Under the pieces are notes generated by a model. That model saw nothing but the letters and a program-made list of their open reading frames with translations. It was not told the origin of the DNA and did not search any database. A program made the position numbers and the translations under genes. A stretch of 9,336 nucleotides of DNA from JACMLD01 sp040004415 (lineage in GTDB: Bacteria > Bacteroidota > Bacteroidia > Chitinophagales > Chitinophagaceae), in NCBI GenBank assembly GCA_040004415.1, contig JBDUAY010000221.1, forward strand, positions 1 through 9,336. The letters are read 5' to 3'. How positions within the stretch are numbered: position 1 is the first letter of the stretch; the number at the start of each line of letters is the position of its first letter. Below, piece by piece: positions 1-6,806 of this stretch.

Positions 1-102
1 TGGGATTTTCTATGCCTAATGGATCTGAATGATATTCGCATTGAAGATTTACCACCTGGAGTTGTTGGGCAAAAACCTGGCAATAAAAAAGAACCGTTAT
101 AA
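1..102 (+). CDS. C-terminal end of an unidentified plus-strand protein (5' end outside window)
   Basis: Frame 1 is open from the first base to a TAA at 100-102 and encodes 33 residues starting WDFLCLMDLNDIRIEDLPPG and ending GNKKEPL. The other two plus-strand frames hit stops within about 35 bases. The residue composition (acidic and hydrophobic alternation, then a Gly/Pro and Lys-rich tail) looks like a real protein C-terminus. If so, the gene is convergent with the minus-strand cluster, with 68 bases between the two stop codons. The fragment is too short to assign a family, and chance reading of non-coding DNA is possible. Confidence 0.5.
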   Translation, partial: WDFLCLMDLNDIRIEDLPPGVVGQKPGNKKEPL

Positions 103-170
103 AAGATAAAATTGCTTTATTCATTTAATTCAATATTTATAATTCCAGTCTGTAAGAAAATGCGACACTT

Positions 171-1256
171 CTATTCAGCCATATTTTTACCCATAGTTTT
201 TATTGGTAAATCAATCCACGCAAGGCCAATGTCTCGTTTCATATGATAGGTGCTGTATCCTTCAAAAGCGTCGTATAATAGCGCAAGTTTATCACCTACC
301 TTTATAACAGAAGGCATACCGATGGCACCTTTTGACCATGAACAATTGGAACTGTCCAAAACAACGGCTTTATTCGAAGTATTCCATTTATAAATATCTT
401 TTGACCAATACATCCAAACAGCATCTGTGTATTCCGTATTGTGGCTATCTATTCCTATATGGTTAGTAAAAAGATACCAGGTTTTATTGTTTGCATCATA
501 ATAAACAGAAGAATTTTCTACCTGCTCAGTTATGGGGAAAATGGGCTCCGGGTTTATGGTCCATGGATGGTCTAAATTTTTTGTGGTAGCGATGCCCAGT
601 GTTCGCTTAGTACCTGAACTATCCTGGGAAGCACCGCTGAAGAATTGTACATATTTTCCTTCGTAATTCACGATAAACCCAGGACTTGCTGTTACCGAGT
701 AAAAAGAATTTGGTTGAGTAGAGAAAGGAGTTACATCATATTGCTTCACCCATGGCCCTTCAATCGACCTGGACTTAGCCTTCATCGTTAGGTAAGGAAA
801 AGCAGGAATTCTATCCGGCGCTGGTGATGTATGTGGTGTGCCCAAATAAAACATGTGCCAGGTATTTCCCTCTTTAATCATCCAGGGAGAGGATGCACTT
901 TTAGCGTCGTTAGAACCCGGTTGTCCGAGGGCTAAGATCGCTCCTTTTTTTGTCCAGTGTTTTAAGTCTTTGCTTTCTGCAAGGCAAGACTTCCAGCCAT
1001 CTTTGCCAGCACCATCATAAAATAGATAATAAGTATCACCGACTTTATTTACGTTAGCTTCTCTTGCCCCGTAAGCATCGCAACTGTCGGGGCCGTCACC
1101 ATATCTCAATACAATACCAAAATCTTTGCATTCAATCCTGTTTTTGGCTGCTGGCCTGCCATCAATATAGGAAAGCGTTTGGGCACCTAGCTTACTGCCA
1201 GTATGCATTCCGGCAAAAAGCAAACATGCTATTGCGATTTTTTTATTTTTTATCAT
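171..1256 (-). CDS. Secreted five-bladed beta-propeller glycoside hydrolase (GH43/GH117/GH32-like superfamily)
   Basis: Predicted exported glycosidase of the five-bladed propeller superfamily, 361 residues. The N-terminus is a Sec signal peptide: basic MIKNKK, a hydrophobic stretch at residues 7-17, and probable cleavage after LGAQ (about residue 26). Cys11 is too close to the N-terminus to be a convincing lipobox. Five blade-like repeats can be read directly: GDTYYLFYDG (73-82), GNTWHMFYLG (130-139), EGKYVQFFSG (199-208), NNKTWYLFTNH (256-266) and GDKLALLYDA (321-330). Each is preceded by a short active-face segment (GARE, SSPW, TASPG, VENSS, GMPS). Glu66 and Glu247 in these segments, plus nearby Asp residues, are candidate catalytic residues. 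I start the gene at the ATG at 1256, not the in-frame TTG at 1262, because AAGAAG lies about 6 bases before that ATG and is too close to the TTG. It is last in the cluster, after a 423-base gap, so it may have its own promoter. Its C-terminus resembles the propeller tail at the right edge of the window. The exact family and substrate are not determinable by eye. Confidence 0.85.
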   Translation of the reverse strand: MIKNKKIAIACLLFAGMHTGSKLGAQTLSYIDGRPAAKNRIECKDFGIVLRYGDGPDSCDAYGAREANVNKVGDTYYLFYDGAGKDGWKSCLAESKDLKHWTKKGAILALGQPGSNDAKSASSPWMIKEGNTWHMFYLGTPHTSPAPDRIPAFPYLTMKAKSRSIEGPWVKQYDVTPFSTQPNSFYSVTASPGFIVNYEGKYVQFFSGASQDSSGTKRTLGIATTKNLDHPWTINPEPIFPITEQVENSSVYYDANNKTWYLFTNHIGIDSHNTEYTDAVWMYWSKDIYKWNTSNKAVVLDSSNCSWSKGAIGMPSVIKVGDKLALLYDAFEGYSTYHMKRDIGLAWIDLPIKTMGKNMAE

Positions 1257-1679
1257 ATACAACTTCTTTATAAAGATTTATAAGCGATGAGCGACACAAG
1301 TAACTTCATTTTACAACAACATTAAAATCAATGAAAGATCAATGAAAATAGAAATAATGAAAAGTTGATTTAAGCTTAATCGTAATAATATTATTGCCAT
1401 TCCAAGTTAAAAAAAGCTTTGTTGCGGGTATTAAAAATAACGCTATCACGCATCTTCACAAGGTATCGGATAACTTTTTGTCAACTGTCCTGAACTGACC
1501 TGCAAGACTTTTAATCTGTCAACTTCTTCAAACAAACAACGAAAAGCCTTTTATGTTGCGAGATGAGCAGCCTTAACAAGGTCTTCTTATTTCCACTCTA
1601 CGAATCAATCAAAGCCTACAGTCAATCGTTAAATGATCCTGGATAATTGAATTAAAATTTCCATTATTATTTCAATGAA
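1257..1679. other. Gene-free intergenic stretch between rhamnosidase and propeller hydrolase
   Basis: This stretch of 423 bases is AT-rich and holds no convincing coding frame, tRNA or rRNA on either strand. It contains a direct repeat (1327-1347), a perfect 12-base AT-only palindrome (1384-1395) and two copies of TGTCAACT (1479-1486 and 1517-1524). It also has a weak imperfect hairpin (1537-1558) followed on the minus strand by TTTGTTTG, which might slow transcription after the rhamnosidase gene. I could not find a clear Bacteroidota-type promoter (TTTG with TAnnTTTG). Its length, compared with gaps of 39-123 bases elsewhere in the cluster, suggests regulatory content for the downstream propeller gene. 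Confidence 0.6.
1327..1347. repeat. Tandem direct repeat of ATCAATGAAA with 11-base period
   Basis: Two exact copies of ATCAATGAAA lie at 1327-1336 and 1338-1347, and a degenerate third copy (ATAATGAAA) at 1354-1362. The 11-base period places the first two copies on nearly the same face of the helix, about 70-90 bases upstream of the propeller gene's ATG. A regulator-binding site is possible, but the elements are AT-rich and short, so chance is a real alternative. Confidence 0.4.
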
Positions 1680-4148
1680 CTAAGGCTTATCAAAAAAAAT
1701 CCCGCTTACGGCAGCATTCTTCCCACGAACATGATTGATTCTTATTCTTACTGACTTGTTAAACAAAAAACTTACATACTTACCATTCTCATAATTGCTA
1801 ATCATTTGAACGGGCGCAATTATATTTAGGGTCTTGAGATCAAATATCTCTATCTCGCTTCTCCTGTTTTGCCTGTCAAAATCCAGGAAATACAGGGATA
1901 ACCTGTAAGGATGATCCTGCTTCAGATTTACATCTATCGTCATCGTTTGCAGCGTTGCCTGCGGATCCCGGGTGATAATAGCCGCTGCTAACTGTGTTGA
2001 TTTGTTTGGTGCAGCAAGTGCCCTCGAATCCGCATGCAGGGAATCCCAAACCACAATACCATTCAACTTAAGCTTTACCGAATCTACGTATGCGGGTAAT
2101 TTTTTTGCGCCGGCATTATTGGAATATCCAAACAGGAAATACCCTTCGCTGCCATATTTACCCCGCCAGTTTCCTGATGTGATACTGTCCTGCTTTATGG
2201 TAGAAGAAGAGATTAAATAATTAAATTTTTGGTCTGCTATTGATGAATATCTATTTGCACCGGTATAACTTATTTGCAATGTATAATTGCCGGGTTTTAC
2301 ATTAAAAAGATATAAATAGTTACCGTCTTCTTCTATGCTTTCTATGCCGGCTACACGATGAAAGGAGTTGTCCCAAAGCAACCGGCCATTTACGATCACC
2401 TTACTTATTCTTTTACCAGCCTTCGGAATCCCTACTTTTTTCGCGATAGTGCCGGCGGGAACATTAAAAATTCCATTACCTTTTTCTATGTCAAACTCCG
2501 CGTTGATAATTCCGTAAGGTGTAGGCATAGCACCTTTTACATGCGTTAGTTTTCCATTAAGATATGGGATGATCGTAAAGCTTTTAAAGCCCGGGTCAAT
2601 GGGCTTAATACCTAACACATTTTCAGAAAGCCATTTGGTAACACCAGCGCTCCATGGATGTGCCAAACTGGTATATCCACATTGATTGTTAGGGGGAGCA
2701 TCGTTTGTTTTTAATATGGAGTTCCACGACGGCCTAAACACTTCGAAGAAAGTAGTGCCTCCATATTGTACCTGGCCACCCCATAAATCTTTTATTGTAG
2801 TAAGAGCGGCATCGTATTGTTTGGCCAATGCCATTGCCTGTATAATGAAGTATTGATTGAAGGGCGAATAGGAAAGCCTGTTTAACCTGTCAGCAAATAA
2901 TACACCCGACAATTTCTTAATCTGCTTAACATCGGCGAACCCTGCATTGATCGCTTCCGATGTTGCATGAATGCCAAACTTGCGTATCAAATCTTCATCA
3001 GCAAACATGGTTATGGTTTTAGCCGCAGCAAATTGCTGGTACTTCAATTCAAGAGCCGTATTATTTGCCGCAGATGCTACTTTGGCAAATTGTTTCCATG
3101 CATTGATGCAAAGCATCCGGTAAGTATACTGGCATTCGGGTGTTTGTGGATTTTCAAAACCAGCTCCAAGTCTTTCATCCCATCCCATAAAATTGAGTAA
3201 TGGCAAATGATCAAATTCCTTATATGCCTTCTCCAGCCTTCTATCTGCATTAGCAGCATATTTTTTAAAAAAAGCTGTGTCACCCGTATAATTAAAATAG
3301 TCTACAAGGCTCAGTACCCAATACATTGAATATGCTGCTATGCCATTGTCCTGGCTGGAAGTATAGGCAATATTTTTCCTGATAACATCATAATTGCCGA
3401 AGGCAGCAAGAGCCGCTGCCTGCGCAGGATAAGCATCTCCGGTCCATGAATGACGGTCGCTCCTTTCCATTAAAATAGCTCCAAAATAATCCTGCAACAT
3501 ATTTAACTTAACCACATAAGCACCCGTGTACCAAATGCGGGTCAACTGAGGATCATTACACAAAAAACTTCCCGTATAATTAGTGGGCCGAACCTGGCAA
3601 ACCAACCTTACGTTTTTGATATGCCATGGTTTAGAAAAACTATTCACATGTATCCAGGCAAATCGAACTCCTTCGTATAAGGCATCATTTAATTCAAGGC
3701 GATAAGTATTACCATATTTTATTGGCACCATCGTTTTTATGCGGTGTTGCGCTCCGGCATTAACTATTGCAGGCTCATTGTATTCGCTGATGCTTGCCTC
3801 CACATTGCCTGCAAGATCATCGGATTCAAATTCAAACCAGGCCGCATTTTCCTGTCCAAAATCAAACATTAAAGATCCCGCTCCCGAAACAGTTATATCA
3901 TTTTTACCCTGGTTGAATGAAGCGTTTGGAAAGCCTGTCGTTTCCTTTGGCTGCAGCATATATATTTCCAGGGAATCGGAAGCTTGTGGATTGTTCCACC
4001 GATAAGTTATTAACGGATCAGGCGACTCTTTTACCAATGGTCCCGACAGGCTTCCCCCGTGAAGTGGTTGATAAGGTTCTTTAACCTGCGCTGAAGAATC
4101 AACAATGAAAATGAAACAATAAAGAAAAAGGCAGGACAGTATCTTCAT
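1680..4148 (-). CDS. Secreted GH78-type alpha-L-rhamnosidase with extra C-terminal domain
   Basis: Predicted exported enzyme releasing terminal alpha-L-rhamnose from glycans or glycosides, 822 residues. Residues 1-21 form a signal peptide (hydrophobic LSCLFLYCFIFIV, cleavage near SSAQ). Residues about 22-190 are an N-terminal beta-sandwich region, about 195-510 the (alpha/alpha)6-barrel catalytic domain, and about 511-630 the usual C-terminal beta domain. The GH78 signature is present as RSDRHSWTGDAYP (229-241), where the usual pattern is R-x-E-x-x-G-W-T-G-D. Asp231 therefore sits at the position of the usual Glu general acid, and Asp238 is conserved. The candidate base Glu469 lies in GGTTFFEVF, matching the family's G-x-T-T-x-W-E. 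The segment at 491-528 (HPWSAG, then LGIKPIDPGF) is also characteristic. Residues 632-822 are an added domain with GNWRGKYGSEGY (659-670), probably a carbohydrate-binding beta-sandwich. No Shine-Dalgarno is visible before the ATG, as is common in Bacteroidota. The gene lies 123 bases downstream of the aldolase fusion. Family assignment is firm, but activity on rhamnose specifically is inferred because the acid-site motif is divergent. Confidence 0.88.
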   Translation of the reverse strand: MKILSCLFLYCFIFIVDSSAQVKEPYQPLHGGSLSGPLVKESPDPLITYRWNNPQASDSLEIYMLQPKETTGFPNASFNQGKNDITVSGAGSLMFDFGQENAAWFEFESDDLAGNVEASISEYNEPAIVNAGAQHRIKTMVPIKYGNTYRLELNDALYEGVRFAWIHVNSFSKPWHIKNVRLVCQVRPTNYTGSFLCNDPQLTRIWYTGAYVVKLNMLQDYFGAILMERSDRHSWTGDAYPAQAAALAAFGNYDVIRKNIAYTSSQDNGIAAYSMYWVLSLVDYFNYTGDTAFFKKYAANADRRLEKAYKEFDHLPLLNFMGWDERLGAGFENPQTPECQYTYRMLCINAWKQFAKVASAANNTALELKYQQFAAAKTITMFADEDLIRKFGIHATSEAINAGFADVKQIKKLSGVLFADRLNRLSYSPFNQYFIIQAMALAKQYDAALTTIKDLWGGQVQYGGTTFFEVFRPSWNSILKTNDAPPNNQCGYTSLAHPWSAGVTKWLSENVLGIKPIDPGFKSFTIIPYLNGKLTHVKGAMPTPYGIINAEFDIEKGNGIFNVPAGTIAKKVGIPKAGKRISKVIVNGRLLWDNSFHRVAGIESIEEDGNYLYLFNVKPGNYTLQISYTGANRYSSIADQKFNYLISSSTIKQDSITSGNWRGKYGSEGYFLFGYSNNAGAKKLPAYVDSVKLKLNGIVVWDSLHADSRALAAPNKSTQLAAAIITRDPQATLQTMTIDVNLKQDHPYRLSLYFLDFDRQNRRSEIEIFDLKTLNIIAPVQMISNYENGKYVSFLFNKSVRIRINHVRGKNAAVSGIFFDKP

Positions 4149-4271
4149 GAATTGTTCTGTTTATTTAACCAGGTTGAAAACCTAAGCAATTTTCAGTAAC
4201 CGTGTTTGTTAGCATATATATTTTTAGCTGAAAAGCGAAACACCAAGGCAGCAAATAACCAGTCTTATTTT

Positions 4272-5921
4272 TTAACCTAATCCCAAAGTAGCATACCGGT
4301 CATCTACCTCAATCCTTTCGGGCCTGGGCCCGGCATATACCCAAATCATTGCCATTTCCGCGGGAGCGTTATTTATAAAATAATGTATGCGCCCCCTTGG
4401 CTGAAGAGCGGTCGTATAATCAGCCATTGTGTATTGACGGCCTTCTACAAAACAGGTTGCCTCTCCCCGGATAATACAAATAGACTCATCGAAGTCATGC
4501 AAATGAGCCGACAGCCTGCCTCCAGAATAAAATAACCCATAACCACCGCTCATGCCTATTCCGGGCATAAGTGTATCATTAAAAAAGTCGATGAATTCCG
4601 TTTTATCACCTGCAGCATAACGCCATGCAGTCTTACACCTTGTAACCCGTTCAGGCCCCTTGTGCCCGTTAAAATCATCCGGGACATAAATATCAGCACT
4701 GCTAAAATTTTCAACGAGTTCCCGTTGTGGCGTGGAAACAGGCATGGCGATATGAAAAACCGCAGACTCAGTTACCGAAATATTCTGTACGCAATGCACG
4801 CAATCGCGGGGGATCGTAATATTATCCAACGGTGCAAGATTATAAGAACGGCCGTCCACCTGCACCCGTGCGGCACCACTTAACAGGGTTATGGATTCGG
4901 AATGCGGGTGCGTATGTGCCGGCAATAAAATATCACCCGGCTCAAAAGTTACTATCGCAGTAAATAAATTGACAGCCCCGGTATGCTTACCAACTAAAGC
5001 TTCACAGATCACTCCTGGTGCTAATTCTATCGAATCGCCTTCCCCTTGTTTAAATATTTTTTCAAGACGATCAGGTTTAATACCTGCCTTAAAAGTGTCC
5101 GGCAAATTTTTACCAGCACTTACGCCCGGTGACAGATCAGGAGTAACTGACCGATGCCTGCCTGTTTCAGCCAATGCCTGTTTCAGGCCGCTTAAAAGTA
5201 TGCCTGTATCAAACCCTAAAGCCAGCATTCGAAATCCTTCATTTTTTCTCCGTTCTATATCTGTTGCGCCTTTTGTAAGAATCCCACAATGCCTGCCTGA
5301 TCTAATGACCAAATCTTTTACATGACTGATATGATCTTTCACAATGGCATTGTCCCATTCTCCGGCATAACCAGCGGAAGCGCAGTAATCAGCAGGACCG
5401 AAAAAGAAAATTTCTGCTCCGGCAACATCAAGCATCTTTTCAATATTATCTCCGCCAGCCATTGATTCTATTATAGGAATAACAAGAACATTTTCATTTG
5501 CTTCCTGCAAATGTTGCACAATGCAATCTCCCCAGCCGGTAGCTCTTTCAGCGCCTATTCCGCGTATGCCTTCCGGCGGATATTTTGAGTAAGAAATGGC
5601 TCGCTCCAATGCTTCCGCTGTTTCAATATGCGGAACTACAATTCCATCTGCGCCCATATCTAACAGGCGTTTTACAAGTCCTTCCTGCAATTCGGCAATG
5701 CGCACAAGAATTACTGTACTACTGCGAACACCCGCACGAATATGCGAAAGGATATCTGCAAAATCAAGATGTCCGTGCTCAGCATCAACAATTACCCAAT
5801 CCATGCCTAACGCTACCGCCATTTCAGTGATACTTGCAGATTCCAGCGTTACCCACAATCCAACTACTTCTTCTTTACGGGATAATTTCTCCCTTAATAT
5901 TTTCAGCGCTTCTGTTTTCAT
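4272..5921 (-). CDS. HpcH/HpaI-family class II aldolase fused to two cupin domains
   Basis: Cytoplasmic fusion protein of 549 residues with no signal peptide. Residues about 1-255 are a complete HpcH/HpaI (2-keto-3-deoxy acid) aldolase. By comparison with the HpaI family, the catalytic His is His49 (DAEHG), the pyruvate-binding Arg is Arg74 (LVRIAE), and the metal ligands are Glu152 (IIES) and Asp178 (GPAD). The conserved YPPEGIRGIG (114-123) is also present. Such enzymes reversibly split 2-keto-3-deoxy acids into pyruvate and an aldehyde; 2-keto-3-deoxy-L-rhamnonate is a plausible substrate beside a rhamnosidase. After a linker (about 256-290) come two cupins. Cupin 1 has His336, His338, His340, Glu342 and His376 (HTHPHSE, then CVHCV); cupin 2 has His473, His475, Glu479 and His513 (HLHDFDE, then RIHYF). 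Both appear to keep a metal-binding set. The usual family length is about 250-270 residues, so the cupins double the protein. One uninterrupted frame spans the junction, which argues for a true fusion. It lies 39 bases after the isomerase. The cupins' role (isomerase, lyase or sensing) is unknown. Confidence 0.9.
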   Translation of the reverse strand: MKTEALKILREKLSRKEEVVGLWVTLESASITEMAVALGMDWVIVDAEHGHLDFADILSHIRAGVRSSTVILVRIAELQEGLVKRLLDMGADGIVVPHIETAEALERAISYSKYPPEGIRGIGAERATGWGDCIVQHLQEANENVLVIPIIESMAGGDNIEKMLDVAGAEIFFFGPADYCASAGYAGEWDNAIVKDHISHVKDLVIRSGRHCGILTKGATDIERRKNEGFRMLALGFDTGILLSGLKQALAETGRHRSVTPDLSPGVSAGKNLPDTFKAGIKPDRLEKIFKQGEGDSIELAPGVICEALVGKHTGAVNLFTAIVTFEPGDILLPAHTHPHSESITLLSGAARVQVDGRSYNLAPLDNITIPRDCVHCVQNISVTESAVFHIAMPVSTPQRELVENFSSADIYVPDDFNGHKGPERVTRCKTAWRYAAGDKTEFIDFFNDTLMPGIGMSGGYGLFYSGGRLSAHLHDFDESICIIRGEATCFVEGRQYTMADYTTALQPRGRIHYFINNAPAEMAMIWVYAGPRPERIEVDDRYATLGLG

Positions 5922-5960
5922 AGCAAGTGTATCATCATTATTTACATTTAGTATTGTAAG

Positions 5961-6806
5961 TTAATTTTCATATGCTTCCTGCATAATATTTTTCAGAAGA
6001 ATGGTTTCTGATATGTTGTCTGCCTGGTTACATTTTTCCCATTCAGTCCAGATATATTCAAGACCAATCCAACCATTATAATTGGCACTTTTAAGCTTTC
6101 TGGCAATGGCACTATAGTCAATAATGTTTTCCGACATAATAGTTTGCAACTGGCGCTCCTTCCCTCCTCTCGCATGGAAATGACTGGTATTCTGTAAAAA
6201 GGGATCTACGTTTTTTTGTGCATAACCGTCATAGATATAATGTGTATAATCGAGCGTCAATGTTAAGCCGGGTACGGATTCAAGCAGGATCTGCGTGTCG
6301 GAAGGATTAATGAATGGGCAGCCTATATGCACCTCAATTGCGAAAACCAATCCTGATGAAGCCACGGTTTCCAATCGCCAGCTCAATTCTTCATAACATC
6401 GTTGTATAGACGCATTTCTTTCTTCTCCGGGAAAGATCATGCCGGGCAGACAGGTTATATGGTCAGCACCTAATTCGCTGGCGTATTCAACCAGTTTAAG
6501 AAAACCATCACGGGCTAACTGCCTTCGGCTTTTTTCAGGATGATTAATTGCATGAGGATAAAAGTCTGTATCCAGTTGTAGATAAACATCCGTAGCAACC
6601 AACCCACGATCTTCCAGTTTTTGCCTGAGTAATTTTGCACGATTGGCAGGCTGCTGAAATTCAGTTTCGGGGGTTAAATGTGAACGGCGGCTAAATAAGC
6701 CAATGTCAACTCCTTTGCAATCCAGCAGGGCGATAACGCTTAGTACACTGTCGTGTGGCAAAAGCGGAAAAGTATAATCCGCACAGGCAAATTTTAATTT
6801 TTTCAT
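5961..6806 (-). CDS. Sugar isomerase/epimerase, xylose-isomerase-like TIM barrel
   Basis: Cytoplasmic metal-dependent TIM-barrel protein of the AP-endonuclease-2 / xylose-isomerase-like family, 281 residues, near the usual length. The four expected metal ligands can be placed by analogy with D-tagatose 3-epimerase: Glu158 (AIEVH), Asp186 with His189 (LDYTHY), His211 (SHFHARG) and Glu250 (GLEYIW). Family members isomerise or epimerise ketoses, act on inositol derivatives, or decarboxylate 3-oxo sugar acids, so the reaction cannot be fixed. The start chosen is the ATG at 6806 rather than the in-frame one at 6827, because AAGGAGGG sits 8 bases before it and because it gives a four-base ATGA overlap with the dehydrogenase stop codon. 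That arrangement implies translational coupling, so this enzyme probably acts in the same pathway as the dehydrogenase, with the aldolase fusion following 39 bases later. Confidence 0.88.
   Translation of the reverse strand: MKKLKFACADYTFPLLPHDSVLSVIALLDCKGVDIGLFSRRSHLTPETEFQQPANRAKLLRQKLEDRGLVATDVYLQLDTDFYPHAINHPEKSRRQLARDGFLKLVEYASELGADHITCLPGMIFPGEERNASIQRCYEELSWRLETVASSGLVFAIEVHIGCPFINPSDTQILLESVPGLTLTLDYTHYIYDGYAQKNVDPFLQNTSHFHARGGKERQLQTIMSENIIDYSAIARKLKSANYNGWIGLEYIWTEWEKCNQADNISETILLKNIMQEAYEN

Noticed and set aside
106..120. Hairpin ATAAA-ATTGC-TTTAT as a terminator between the convergent genes
   Set aside because: The five-pair A/T-only stem is too weak, with no clear uridine tract.
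1257..1262. TTG at 1262 as start of the propeller hydrolase
   Set aside because: It adds only Met-Tyr; the ATG at 1256 has better spacing from AAGAAG and gives a cleaner signal peptide.
1384..1395. Perfect 12-base palindrome AATAATATTATT as an operator
   Set aside because: It is composed only of A and T within AT-rich DNA, so it is easily produced by chance; nothing else supports it.
1479..1524. TTGACA-like elements and repeated TGTCAACT as a promoter pair
   Set aside because: No matching -10 or Bacteroidota TAnnTTTG element at suitable spacing was found.
4171..4183. Inverted repeat AGGTT-GAA-AACCT upstream of the rhamnosidase
   Set aside because: A short stem with a three-base loop and no T-run; likely chance, although a leader structure cannot be excluded.
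4891..5325. Plus-strand open frame of 144 codons within the aldolase-cupin gene
   Set aside because: It lies antisense to a region with clear aldolase and cupin motifs, and its translation shows no family features; it is a shadow frame.
5596..5964. Plus-strand open frame of 122 codons opposite the aldolase domain
   Set aside because: The opposite strand encodes conserved catalytic motifs; the composition is serine- and threonine-rich, as expected of a shadow frame.
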